Below are positions 33,521 through 42,313 of a stretch of 46,290 bases of DNA, in pieces. How positions within the stretch are numbered: the first letter of the stretch is position 1; each line of letters begins with the position of its first letter. This DNA is from an uncultured Bacteroidales bacterium (GTDB taxonomy: Bacteria; Bacteroidota; Bacteroidia; Bacteroidales; F082). A model generated the notes under the pieces. That model was not told the DNA's origin. It did not search any database and saw only the letters and a program-made list of their open reading frames with translations. The position numbers and the translations under genes were made by a program. The stretch is from NCBI GenBank assembly GCA_946407975.1, contig CAMJQC010000017.1:1-46290 (forward strand), read 5' to 3'.

Positions 33521-36500
33521 ATGAAAAGATTCGTCCTGGTTTTGTTTTTCGTGTCTGTCACAATGGCAAACGCTTTCTCTCAAGTGTTTTTCACCAAGGA
33601 GAAGTCGGCGTTTTTCAATGAACTGAAAGCTTATCTGGAAAGCTCTACGGTGAAGTCGGATAGGGAAGAAGCGGTCGTTTTGATGTCGCAGTTTTCTGCC
33701 GATTGGAATGCCTATTACGGTTCATCCGATGCCGATTTGCTGATGGATCTCTATGAGCGCCTGCATGCAAAAAGCGGAGCCCGGGCATATCCCAACATTT
33801 TTTCTTTGACGGAGGCTTTACATCGCCTTCCTAAATCCGGAATGACACATCAGGATGCCTCGAACTGGTTGAATTATATTGACCAAAAGTATCAGAAGTC
33901 CTTTATGGGTTTTGACAAGTTCATGGCCTCTTGTTGTGCCCTCTTTGATCAGCATGTCTTGTCCGAAAAAGGCAATTCAAAATGGGTGTTGCGAGGCGGG
34001 AAGATCGGCTTCCCCTTTTCAAACCAGGATGTCGTGACGGTGAATGACGCATCTTTAGCGTTGATGTCGAGTAGTGATGAGTCGGTCATTTCAAGCGTAA
34101 GTGGTGCTTTTCGACTTGAGTCAAAACTGTTTGAGGGTAATTCTGGTCGTGTGGATTGGTCCCGTTTTAATATTCCTACCGAAACCGCGTATGCTGTTTT
34201 GCCCAATCATTATGAGATAAATCTCAATCTGTCAGAATATGCTGTTGATTCTGTGATTTTTTATGAAAGGCATTATTTTAATCAGGCTTTTCTTTGCCGC
34301 TTGGAAGACAAGGTGTTGGTCAATACCCCCGTTGACAGAATGACATATCCACGGGTTAGATCGTATCGTTGTGATTATAAGATAAATAATATTCTACAAG
34401 ACGTTGATTATGAGGGTGGAATCGGACTTATGGGCAACCAAGTGGATGTGTTTGGTGATGCAGAGAAAAAAGCTTCTTTCGTTTTTCTCAAAAAAGGGAA
34501 AAAAGTCGCGAGCGTCCATTCGCGCCATTTTTTAATGTCGTTAGATGATGTCGTGGTTTCTGATCATACGGAGGCCCGGTTTTATTTGCGTGATACGTTG
34601 TCTGGAAAGATCACATTGGATTCCATATATCACAATGGGTTGGGATTTCGATATGAGAATCAAAAACGCAAGATTCTTTTGTATCGATCCGAAAAGAACT
34701 TTGATGTAGGTCCATTCCATGACACTTATCATAAGTTGGATATTTTTATTGAATCGTTAAACTGGATTTTGGACGATAATGTCGTTGATTTCAAGCGAAT
34801 GGAGGGGCCTGCAACTGTAAGTGAAGGAGATGTGGTGTCGTTGAATTATTTCAGGCAGGACGATTTTGTCAAGTTACGGGCGTTGGATGGCACACACTCT
34901 ATGGTCCGTATAGAGAAGTATCTGCATGATTATGGCAATCCAGAACGGCCTGGCTTTTTTTATACAAGTGATTTGGCAACGTATTTAGGCTATCCAATAG
35001 AACAGGTTGTCTCTTTGCTGTTGCGCTTGCAGTCGTATGGCTATTTGAATTACAACATAGAGGATAAATCGGTCGTGCTTCTGCAACGTTTTTACGATGT
35101 TCTGGAGTCGAATCGCGATAATATAGATTACGATGTAATCAAGTTGCATACTAAAACGGAGAACAAAACCCCGAATGCGCGCTTGGACTTGAATACAAAT
35201 GACCTGATTGTCTTTGGAATTACAAGTGATTTGGAGAATGTGAATCAGGCTGTCGTTTCGTTAAGTGACCGGAAACATGTGGTAATCATCCCTGATAACA
35301 ACCGAATTGTTTTCAAAAAAAACCGAGACTTTCGTTTTTCTGGCGGAATCATGGCTGGCATGTTCGAGTTCTTTACCAAGGATTGTTTGTTCTCATATGA
35401 TGATTTTATGATTGATATGGCTCAAGTTGATTCATTGCGCTTTTACGCCAGTACAGAAAGTGGGATTATTCCTGTCGAGGGCACTTTGGAAAAGCTTCAG
35501 GGCCGTCTCTTCATCGATCGAGCCGACAATAAGTCGAGTAAAGAACAGACGCAGGAATATCCTATTTTTCATAGCGATGTTAATGCTTATAAGTTTTATC
35601 GTAAGATTAATGGTGGTGTTTTCCATCCTGGGAATATTGACACTTTGACGGCCGAGAAACTGAGCGGTAAGTTCTATTATTATTTGTATCCTTTTACGCT
35701 CGATAGTATGAATGATTTTAGGATGCGAAAGGTTTCTTTCGATGGAGAACTGGTTTCTGGAGGCATTCTTCCTGTGATCAAGGAACCTCTCATGGTAATG
35801 GATGACTATGCTTTAGGCTTTGACCATAAAATTGGAAACGAAGAATCCGATTCGTATCCCATGTATGGAGGTTTGGGGCGTTTTCATAAGGACGTGCACC
35901 TCTCTGAACATGGCTTTTATGGCGATGGAACGCTTGATTATCAAACCGCTTCCTATAATTCTGATCAGTTTATGTTTTATTTGGATTCAGTTACTGCAAC
36001 TGCCGATGTCTTTAAGATGACTCCAAATGAAACGTTTCCGCTGGCATCAGGCGACGCAGTGCATTTAAAATGGGATGTCTATAAGCCTGAGCTGATGACA
36101 GAAACTCTTGAGCATCCAATCTGCATGTATGACAACACGTATTTTTCGGGGAAGACATTTTTGTCGTCAGACAGTTATCGCGCCGAAGGAAAGATGAAAT
36201 TTGGGCTGACAGAGTTTGAATCGGACTATTTCGATTTCAAGACGCGCGATTTTGTGGCTGACTCTGCTCGCTTTGTGCTGTATTCGGCAGACAGTTCTTC
36301 GGTGGCTTTTGCCGCTATTAACTATCGCGCCAATGTGGATTTTGATGCGCAAAAAGTTCAATATGATTATCTTGATGAAGGCAGTAATCTTGAATTTCCC
36401 TTGAACCAATATGTCTGTACATTGAAAGAAGCGGAGTGGGATATGGCGTCCAATAGCCTGCATGTTTATAATCCTGTTGATGGATTTGGTGAATATGTCA

Positions 36501-38140
36501 ATGCAAAGACCCATAAGGAACTGCTAGGGATACATGACTATGCCTCTAAATTCATTTCTTTAGTACCCGAACAGGATTCTTTGCAGTTCTATAGCCTGAA
36601 TGCGGAATATGACATGACAAACTATACGATTCACGCTCATGATGTGAAGATTATCCGAGTGGCAGATGCGGCCGTGTTTCCATATACTCAGGACTTGACG
36701 ATTAATTCGGAATCGGAGCTGGAACCGGTTTGCGGTGAACTTCTAGCTGATACTTTAAATGCTTTTCATTTGTTTAAGGATGCGAAAGTCGAAATCAAAA
36801 GCAGAAAAGACTATGTCGCACAGGCCGATTTGGATTATGTAAGTTCTGACGGCTTGCGTACACCCATTCGTTTTGATTCGATTGTTCCCATTGAAGGTGT
36901 GACGCATGCTTATGCCAAAGTCCCTGATTCGGCTGGATTCTATTTGAGTCCGCAGTTTGCATTCTATGGTGACGTTGTGATGAACGCAAAAGAACAATTT
37001 GGAGAATATGATGGGCACTTTGCTATTATGGACCTTGCCGCTGTGCAATATGATACTAGTACTTTGGCTTTTGATTCATCACTTTCGGATTCTCTGTCTG
37101 TCATTCATGAGGACTCGGTTTCCAGTATTGAGCCGTCATTGGTCATTCGTAATTGGTTTTCATCGAAAGCTGTTGTGAATCCGGAACAGATCCAGATTCC
37201 CGTTGATATGGGTCTTATCCGGAAAGAAGACCCTGATGTCTGCAATGGCATGTATTATGAATTGTCTCGTAAAGGTGGCTATTTTGTTTCATTTTTGGCA
37301 TCGCGTGGCGACAGGGCGGAATGTGATGAGGTGGAGCCGGTGAAAGGCATATTGACCTATGAGGCGGATAGCGTCCGATATGTGGTAATGCAAGACGAAA
37401 CCACCAATTCATATCTGACTTTGGACAGCCGTGATGTGGTTCGCGGACATGGTACCATTGACCTAGGGATGGATGGCGGGTTGGCGACGTTTGCTTTCCA
37501 TGGAGACTATGTACAATATCCAAACGACAGCTTGGTGTTGAATGGGTTTAATGTGTTTAGCGTTCCTGTTTTTGATGATGCGTTGCTTCAGGCAATGGCC
37601 GAGGTGTATGCCGGGGTGGAGGGGGAATCCATTGACTTGATGCAGACACAATGTTTGGATTATTATCGTTCAGAGAACCCTGCTGAGGATGGCAGTAAGC
37701 TGTTAAAATCCATAGAATTGCAAGGTTATCCTGAAATTAAGGATTTTGGAGTTTTTAACCATACCATTGTCATTCCTGATTTGAAAATGCTATGGAATGA
37801 GAATCTGCAAGCATTCATCTCCGTTGGGAAAGTGGCGCTCGGCAATCTTGGTGGAAATGTTGTGAATAAATATGTAGACGGCTATGTTATTTTTGACCGT
37901 CGTCTTGGTAATATCACTTACTTCTTCCAAAACGATCTGTTCATGACATATATCAACTACAACTGTGGTGATGGACAAATGCAAATTCATGCCACATGGG
38001 GCGATGTAAATCAAAGAATCTATGACAAGAAAGAGAAATTGCGTTCGGTGGTGTCGGATGGTAAAAAGTTTGAATATGTTGCCGTGCCATATGAGAGCTT
38101 GGTGGATTTCCTAAATAAGATTCGTAGAGAGAGCTATTAA
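33521..38140 (+). CDS. Very large secreted protein of unknown function
   Basis: A 1539-residue exported protein with signal peptide (residues 1-20, cut near NAFSQ). I do not recognise it. Residues 20-560 are mixed alpha/beta, with helical runs at the start (FFNELKAYLESSTVKSDR, ALHRLPKSGMTHQDASNWLN) and a winged-helix-like piece near 480-530. From about 600 to 1480 the sequence is beta-rich with loosely repeated modules of about 35-45 residues, each with a Gly-rich strand followed by an 'F.f...D' strand: GIMAGMFEFFTKDCLFSYDD (near 607), FDGELVSGGILPVIKEPL (near 738), FYGDGTLDYQTASYNSDQF (near 798), GKMKFGLTEFESDYFDF (near 889), QFAFYGDVVMNAKEQFG (near 1145). These resemble OstA/LptA or beta-solenoid strands by eye. 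The coding frame is unbroken throughout. It starts five bases after prmA and could be co-transcribed with it. Confidence 0.85.
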   Translation: MKRFVLVLFFVSVTMANAFSQVFFTKEKSAFFNELKAYLESSTVKSDREEAVVLMSQFSADWNAYYGSSDADLLMDLYERLHAKSGARAYPNIFSLTEALHRLPKSGMTHQDASNWLNYIDQKYQKSFMGFDKFMASCCALFDQHVLSEKGNSKWVLRGGKIGFPFSNQDVVTVNDASLALMSSSDESVISSVSGAFRLESKLFEGNSGRVDWSRFNIPTETAYAVLPNHYEINLNLSEYAVDSVIFYERHYFNQAFLCRLEDKVLVNTPVDRMTYPRVRSYRCDYKINNILQDVDYEGGIGLMGNQVDVFGDAEKKASFVFLKKGKKVASVHSRHFLMSLDDVVVSDHTEARFYLRDTLSGKITLDSIYHNGLGFRYENQKRKILLYRSEKNFDVGPFHDTYHKLDIFIESLNWILDDNVVDFKRMEGPATVSEGDVVSLNYFRQDDFVKLRALDGTHSMVRIEKYLHDYGNPERPGFFYTSDLATYLGYPIEQVVSLLLRLQSYGYLNYNIEDKSVVLLQRFYDVLESNRDNIDYDVIKLHTKTENKTPNARLDLNTNDLIVFGITSDLENVNQAVVSLSDRKHVVIIPDNNRIVFKKNRDFRFSGGIMAGMFEFFTKDCLFSYDDFMIDMAQVDSLRFYASTESGIIPVEGTLEKLQGRLFIDRADNKSSKEQTQEYPIFHSDVNAYKFYRKINGGVFHPGNIDTLTAEKLSGKFYYYLYPFTLDSMNDFRMRKVSFDGELVSGGILPVIKEPLMVMDDYALGFDHKIGNEESDSYPMYGGLGRFHKDVHLSEHGFYGDGTLDYQTASYNSDQFMFYLDSVTATADVFKMTPNETFPLASGDAVHLKWDVYKPELMTETLEHPICMYDNTYFSGKTFLSSDSYRAEGKMKFGLTEFESDYFDFKTRDFVADSARFVLYSADSSSVAFAAINYRANVDFDAQKVQYDYLDEGSNLEFPLNQYVCTLKEAEWDMASNSLHVYNPVDGFGEYVNAKTHKELLGIHDYASKFISLVPEQDSLQFYSLNAEYDMTNYTIHAHDVKIIRVADAAVFPYTQDLTINSESELEPVCGELLADTLNAFHLFKDAKVEIKSRKDYVAQADLDYVSSDGLRTPIRFDSIVPIEGVTHAYAKVPDSAGFYLSPQFAFYGDVVMNAKEQFGEYDGHFAIMDLAAVQYDTSTLAFDSSLSDSLSVIHEDSVSSIEPSLVIRNWFSSKAVVNPEQIQIPVDMGLIRKEDPDVCNGMYYELSRKGGYFVSFLASRGDRAECDEVEPVKGILTYEADSVRYVVMQDETTNSYLTLDSRDVVRGHGTIDLGMDGGLATFAFHGDYVQYPNDSLVLNGFNVFSVPVFDDALLQAMAEVYAGVEGESIDLMQTQCLDYYRSENPAEDGSKLLKSIELQGYPEIKDFGVFNHTIVIPDLKMLWNENLQAFISVGKVALGNLGGNVVNKYVDGYVIFDRRLGNITYFFQNDLFMTYINYNCGDGQMQIHATWGDVNQRIYDKKEKLRSVVSDGKKFEYVAVPYESLVDFLNKIRRESY

Positions 38141-38147
38141 TGTTGAA

Positions 38148-38175
38148 AAAAAAGGAAGAAAAATTCTCCTTTTTT
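38148..38175 (+). terminator. Weak terminator after the large secreted protein gene
   Basis: Nine-base stem AAAAAAGGA / TCCTTTTTT with a 10-base loop, seven bases after the stop codon and ending in six T. Low GC makes it a weak candidate. Confidence 0.5.
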
Positions 38176-38205
38176 GCATGGATATTTCAATTATTTGTAT
38201 TTTTA
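38174..38205 (+). promoter_or_regulatory. Candidate dnaN promoter
   Basis: TTG (38174-38176), a 21-base spacer and TATTTTTA (38198-38205), which differs from the TAnnTTTG pattern at the last base. This would leave a leader of about 30 bases. The upstream TTG overlaps the weak terminator. Confidence 0.4.
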
Positions 38206-38243
38206 CAAATTCAAACCCAAGAAGAATTAATACCTAATTATCA

Positions 38244-39368
38244 ATGAAATTTATCATATCAAGCGTAAAACTATTGAAAGGTCTCCAGGCGTTAAGCGGT
38301 GTTATCGGCTCAAAGAACAATTTGCCGATTTTGGATGACTTTTTGTTTCAGCAAACTGAAAATGGACTGAAGATTACGGTCTCCGACCTTGAAGTGACGA
38401 TGAGCGTTACGTTGCAGCCCGACATGATGGAAGGTACTGGCGAAGTGACGATACCGGCTCGTATCTTGCTTGACATCATGAAGAATTTCTCGGATGTCCC
38501 AGTCACGGTTTCCGTCGATACAGATACATTGGCTGTAGAGCTGCTTTCTGGTGAAGGCCGCTTCAAGCTGGTAGGTCATAAGAGCGATGAATTCCCGCAG
38601 ATTCCTGCTATGGAGAATACACAGACGTGGGAGATTCCTGCTGGAGTGCTTTCGGCAGGTTTTGAGAAGACGGTTTTTGCCACTGGAAACGATGAGGTTC
38701 GCCCCATCATGTCTGGTGTTTTCGTAGAAATGAGTGAGAATTACATGACTTTTGTGGCTACCGATGCCCATAAGCTGGTGCGCTATCGCAGGTTGGACGT
38801 CCACTCCGATGTGCTGGCCTCTTTCATCATGCCAAAGAAACCTATCAACCAGTTGAAGAATATTTTGGCTGGTTTTGGAGAAGAGGTTGTGAAGGTGGAA
38901 TTTAATCAAACGAATGCTTCTTTCCTGTTTGGCGATTACGTGCTGGTATGCCGTTTGGTGGAAGGCCGTTACCCGAATGTGGAAGCTGTTATTCCTCAGA
39001 ACAACCCGAACCAGTTAATCATCGACCGTCAGCTCTTTTTGAGCGCGTTACGCCGTGTGGCCGTGTTCTCAAGCAAGGCAACGCGTCAGGTGCGGTTCAG
39101 AATCTCTGGTCAGGAGCTATTACTAACTGCTGAAGATATCGATTTCTATAACGAAGCTAAGGAGCGGCTGACCTGTAATTATTCGGGCGATGACATGGAA
39201 ATCGGTTTCAATTCTCATTTCTTCCAGGAAATGCTGAGCAATATTTCGTCAGAAAACGTGAAGCTCGAGATGTCAGCTCCTAACCGTGCCGGCATCCTCA
39301 CTCCTGTTGAGTCAGAGAATGCCAACGAGGATCTTCTGATGCTACTTATGCCTGTGATGCTGAACTAA
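38244..39368 (+). CDS. dnaN: DNA polymerase III beta subunit (sliding clamp)
   Basis: The ring-shaped clamp that tethers polymerase III to DNA. The 374-residue length and three repeated clamp domains are as expected: MKFIISSVKLLKGLQALSGV with PILDDFLF, then VTIPARILLDIMKNF; the second has FATGNDEVRPIMSGVFVEM and ATDAHKLVRYR; the third has ALRRVAVFSSKATRQVRFRI, ending MLLMPVMLN, where many relatives end in MPMRL. It is not next to dnaA here; in Bacteroidetes that is normal. It ends before a row of hairpins shared with the convergent galactosidase gene. Confidence 0.96.
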   Translation: MKFIISSVKLLKGLQALSGVIGSKNNLPILDDFLFQQTENGLKITVSDLEVTMSVTLQPDMMEGTGEVTIPARILLDIMKNFSDVPVTVSVDTDTLAVELLSGEGRFKLVGHKSDEFPQIPAMENTQTWEIPAGVLSAGFEKTVFATGNDEVRPIMSGVFVEMSENYMTFVATDAHKLVRYRRLDVHSDVLASFIMPKKPINQLKNILAGFGEEVVKVEFNQTNASFLFGDYVLVCRLVEGRYPNVEAVIPQNNPNQLIIDRQLFLSALRRVAVFSSKATRQVRFRISGQELLLTAEDIDFYNEAKERLTCNYSGDDMEIGFNSHFFQEMLSNISSENVKLEMSAPNRAGILTPVESENANEDLLMLLMPVMLN

Positions 39369-39386
39369 CAGTTCAATAAAAAACAG

Positions 39387-39431
39387 TCGGATTTGTAATC
39401 CGAGTTTTGTGAAATGGGGATTTTCAATCCC
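39387..39431. repeat. Pair of REP-like palindromes
   Basis: Two small hairpins of the same design lie side by side: TCGGATT-TGT-AATCCGA (39387-39403) and GGGATT-TTC-AATCCC (39417-39431), 13 bases apart. Shared GGATT/AATCC stems and 3-base loops suggest a duplicated repeat element. I recall similar paired palindromes between genes of Bacteroidetes; this has not been searched. Confidence 0.5.
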
Positions 39432-39436
39432 TTAAC

Positions 39437-39470
39437 AATAAAGCCCGCTGAATCTTCAGCGGGCTTTATT
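39437..39470. terminator. Bidirectional terminator between dnaN and the galactosidase gene
   Basis: A perfect 16-base stem AATAAAGCCCGCTGAA / TTCAGCGGGCTTTATT around a two-base centre, flanked by A/T on both sides. It serves both convergent genes and is the strongest hairpin in the window. Confidence 0.9.
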
Positions 39471-39488
39471 TGTTGTTGGGTGTCCCCC

Positions 39489-40700
39489 TTATTTGACGGG
39501 TGTCAATCGTACCAACAGCACACCGTGTGAAGGGATGCTGGAAACCACATTCTTTGCCGTCGACTTGGAGATGGTTTTGTGCTGCCAGAGGTCGTAAACG
39601 CTGTAGCGGTCGCCCGCCTTGCGGAGTTCAGGGATGTCGTTCCAGTTGAAGTTAAGATTCCAGTCGCTCTCATCACGGTTGAAGAAACACACGGCCCATT
39701 CGTCATTGCTCAACTGTTTCACCCAAATCTGTCGGTCGCCCATGGCGACGGAAAGAAGTGCTTGGATGCCGAGTGGGTCCTGGTCGATGGCGATGACTTC
39801 CTTGTTGGTGAGGATGCGCTTGGTATCGTCACTCATATTGCTCAAGTCGTTGCCAGCCATTAGCGGTGCGGAAAACATACACCACATCGAAAAGTGGCTT
39901 TGGTCTTCAATGGTATTCATACCGCCATTGCCGACTTCAAGCATGTCAGGATCGTTCCAATGACCGGGGCCGTTGTAAGGATAAAGGTCTTGCACCAAAT
40001 CAATGATGTTCACCATGCCGTGGCCGCCCCAGTCTTCCTTGCCATCCCATAGGTTGATGATGTCGCCCGTGGCTCTCCAAAGGTGACCAATGCCTTTAGC
40101 CCATTCCCAAGGCTGGGTGCTGCCCCATTCGCAGATGCTGAACACAATAGGACGACCAGCCTCTTTCAAGGCTTCGCGCATGATGGTGTAGGCGGTCTTA
40201 GAGTTGGTGCCACGGTTGTTGCAGAAGTCGTATTTCAGGTAATCGACGCCATTGTGGGCATAGTAGAGAGCGTCCTGATACTCGTGTCCCATGCTGCCAG
40301 GTCTGCCTGCACAAGTATGGGTGCCCACACAGGAATACAGTCCGAACTTCAGTCCTTTGGAGTGGATGTAGTCGGCCACATACTTCATGCCGTGAGGGAA
40401 ACGCTCTGGGTCGCAGACGATGTTGCCTTCGGCATCGCGATCCACCTGCCAGCAGTCGTCGACGACGATGTACTCATAGCCAGCGTCTTTCATGCCCGAG
40501 GCCACCATGGCGTCAGCGGCTTCCATGAGCAGTTGTTCGCTGACGTCGCAACCGAATTTGTTCCAGCTGTTCCATCCCATAGGCGGGGTGGGGCATAAGG
40601 CCTCAAATTCTTCTTGCGTTAAAGGTTGCGGTTTGGTTTTTTGCGCCATGGCAGAAAATGCCAATAGCATCAGGATGATAATGGTGAATGAACGTTTCAT
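39489..40700 (-). CDS. Alpha-galactosidase, glycoside hydrolase family 27
   Basis: A secreted retaining alpha-galactosidase that removes terminal alpha-linked galactose from plant oligosaccharides or host glycans. The signal peptide is residues 1-19 (SAMAQ). GH27 landmarks: TPPMGWNSWNKFGCDV at 38-53, VVDDCWQ at 79-85, nucleophile Asp158 in VDYLKYDFC, the acid/base Asp213 in LWRATGDI, and GHWNDPDMLEVG near 246-257. The C-terminal beta domain ends in SHGVLLVRLTPVK. At 403 residues it is a plain single-module enzyme without an added binding module. It lies seven bases downstream of a DUF6263-like gene. Confidence 0.94.
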   Translation of the reverse strand: MKRSFTIIILMLLAFSAMAQKTKPQPLTQEEFEALCPTPPMGWNSWNKFGCDVSEQLLMEAADAMVASGMKDAGYEYIVVDDCWQVDRDAEGNIVCDPERFPHGMKYVADYIHSKGLKFGLYSCVGTHTCAGRPGSMGHEYQDALYYAHNGVDYLKYDFCNNRGTNSKTAYTIMREALKEAGRPIVFSICEWGSTQPWEWAKGIGHLWRATGDIINLWDGKEDWGGHGMVNIIDLVQDLYPYNGPGHWNDPDMLEVGNGGMNTIEDQSHFSMWCMFSAPLMAGNDLSNMSDDTKRILTNKEVIAIDQDPLGIQALLSVAMGDRQIWVKQLSNDEWAVCFFNRDESDWNLNFNWNDIPELRKAGDRYSVYDLWQHKTISKSTAKNVVSSIPSHGVLLVRLTPVK

Positions 40701-40707
40701 GACTTGA

Positions 40708-41502
40708 TTATTTCACTTCAACAGTCGTGTTGCTAACGATAGTCATGGGGATATTCATGCCTTGCTCGCTGATGGTCATCGAGATATTCTGTTTCTGCGA
40801 GTTGCTTATCAGGATGCCAGTCTGCGGGTCAATGGAGGCCGTGCCTTCATAGGTGCCGCTGATGTCAGCAATGTTACCATTCACTTTACCGGAGTAGGTC
40901 AAGTCGATGCTTTTTCTCGAGATAGCCTTGACAGTGTAGGTAATATCGGCACTGAACTCCATGCCACTGGTTTTCTGTGACGTGGTGTTGGTCCATGTGC
41001 TGCCAACAGCAACTTCGTTTTCGGGCATTTCGATGATAACACCCAGTTGGTTCATGGAAGCATCAATGCTGTCGCCAACGAGTTTTCCAAGGACGTCATA
41101 AGTGATGTCGATGGGTTGGTGCAACTTGGCTTCGATGTCTTTAGTCTGACCAGCTAGCATAGGGCTGTTCTTTTCAGGGTGTTCTGAGTCATATTCGAGT
41201 TTCATGCCCATCTGTGAGATGGTCATTTTCATGGCCTCAATTTGGGTCTCGAGGATGGATTGGGTGCTGGTCACTTCCTTTGCAGTAAAGATTTGTCGGG
41301 TCTCCATGTTTTGCGACATGTTCATGGTTTGGCCTTGCACTTCCATCATAGTCATCATGTTTGCCTTTGTGGTGACGGTGTAGGTCTTGCCCTGTTGAGG
41401 ACGAAGTCTGAGGGTGACGCCGTCTTTAGCCATAAACGAAAGGGTGGCTAATGCCACGAGAACGAGAGCCAAAGGGGCAATTCTTTTAAAGGTTTTCTTC
41501 AT
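40708..41502 (-). CDS. DUF6263-like secreted protein
   Basis: A 264-residue exported protein; signal peptide about 1-25 (APLALVLVALATLSFMA). The mature protein is a beta-rich sequence with the pattern VTLRLRPQQGKTYTVTTKAN, IDITYDVLGKLVGD, GSTWTNTTSQKTSGMEF, YTVKAISRKSIDLTYSGK and 'EGTASIDPQTGILISNSQK', which I match by memory to the DUF6263 group (function unknown). Methionine is unusually frequent. It lies between a T9SS cargo gene (33 bases upstream) and the galactosidase gene (seven bases downstream); the three may be co-transcribed. Confidence 0.75.
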   Translation of the reverse strand: MKKTFKRIAPLALVLVALATLSFMAKDGVTLRLRPQQGKTYTVTTKANMMTMMEVQGQTMNMSQNMETRQIFTAKEVTSTQSILETQIEAMKMTISQMGMKLEYDSEHPEKNSPMLAGQTKDIEAKLHQPIDITYDVLGKLVGDSIDASMNQLGVIIEMPENEVAVGSTWTNTTSQKTSGMEFSADITYTVKAISRKSIDLTYSGKVNGNIADISGTYEGTASIDPQTGILISNSQKQNISMTISEQGMNIPMTIVSNTTVEVK

Positions 41503-41535
41503 TTTTTTCTAAGTTTTATTTATCAATTGATTGTT

Positions 41536-42159
41536 TTAATGTGCAATGACAAAGCGTTGGGTTTTGCCTTGGGTTGTTTTAGCAAAATATATGCCATTCG
41601 GATAATGGGCGGTGGAAATGAGGAGTTCCTTGCCTTCTGCAAGAAGATCCTCCATCTTTTGTCCCAACATATTGAATACACTGACTAAGCCCAAGTTTTC
41701 GCCCTTCAAGGTCACGAAATCATTGGCTGGATTTGGGGTAAGGCTGAATGCTTGGATGTTTTCATCGACATCTAATGTGGACTCATAATAAATGGTGATG
41801 GGATAAATGCCAAAATCCGTGTCGATGTAAAGGGTACCGTAGACGTCTTTAACGAGAGGAGTGGCATAAGTGTCGAGAATGGCGGTTTCCCCGATAGGAA
41901 TGAACATGCCTGTTTCGGCGATGTTCATGCCTTCGTACAGACATTCCACTATGAAGTTTTCAGCATAGCAGCGGTTGACGACCAAATCCTCTGAAGTGAG
42001 GTTGGTGATGCTGACACGTTCGCCATGAGGTGAACAACCATGGAAATAAAGGTGTATAAAGTCAGGGGTGACGATGACCATTTCATCATTGAAGGGGCTT
42101 TGCGCATTTAAGTTGAAGCACAATGCTATAGCAGCGATTAGCGTAAGTAGTTTTTTCAT
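41536..42159 (-). CDS. Small secreted protein with T9SS type A sorting domain
   Basis: A 207-residue exported protein. Signal peptide about 1-19 (LTLIAAIALCFNLNAQ). The middle is a beta-sandwich with VSITNLTSEDLVVNRCYAEN. The last 75 residues form a Por-type sorting domain: FSLTPNPANDFVTLKGEN, VSVFNMLGQKMEDL and YPNGIYFAKTTQGKTQRFVI, ending in AH. This directs export through the type IX system to the surface, where the domain is cut off. No T9SS component genes are in the window. The domain call is firm; the cargo role is unknown. Confidence 0.88.
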   Translation of the reverse strand: MKKLLTLIAAIALCFNLNAQSPFNDEMVIVTPDFIHLYFHGCSPHGERVSITNLTSEDLVVNRCYAENFIVECLYEGMNIAETGMFIPIGETAILDTYATPLVKDVYGTLYIDTDFGIYPITIYYESTLDVDENIQAFSLTPNPANDFVTLKGENLGLVSVFNMLGQKMEDLLAEGKELLISTAHYPNGIYFAKTTQGKTQRFVIAH

Positions 42160-42260
42160 TGTGTAGCCAGTTTAGTATTGTTAATAGGATACATTATAAT
42201 TTGGGTGCAAAAATCCGAATAAAAACAACAATAGCGCAAAAAAATAGTGGAAAACAATTC

Positions 42261-42296
42261 AAAAAAGCCGTCCCAATTATGGAACGGCTTTTTTTC
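42261..42296 (-). terminator. pckA terminator
   Basis: Hairpin AAGCCGTTCC / GGGACGGCTT with one mismatch, flanked by A and T runs, 18 bases past the pckA stop on the minus strand. Confidence 0.8.
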
Positions 42297-42313
42297 AATT
42301 AGCTTGCGTCAAA

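Noticed and set aside
33521-38140. Possible polysaccharide-lyase or adhesin call for the large secreted protein
   Set aside because: No catalytic motif, T9SS sorting domain or known repeat could be identified, so no function is assigned.
38193-38210. Inverted repeat ATTTGT-N6-ACAAAT before dnaN
   Set aside because: It overlaps the candidate -7 box and is short and A/T-rich; it could easily be chance, so I do not call it an operator.
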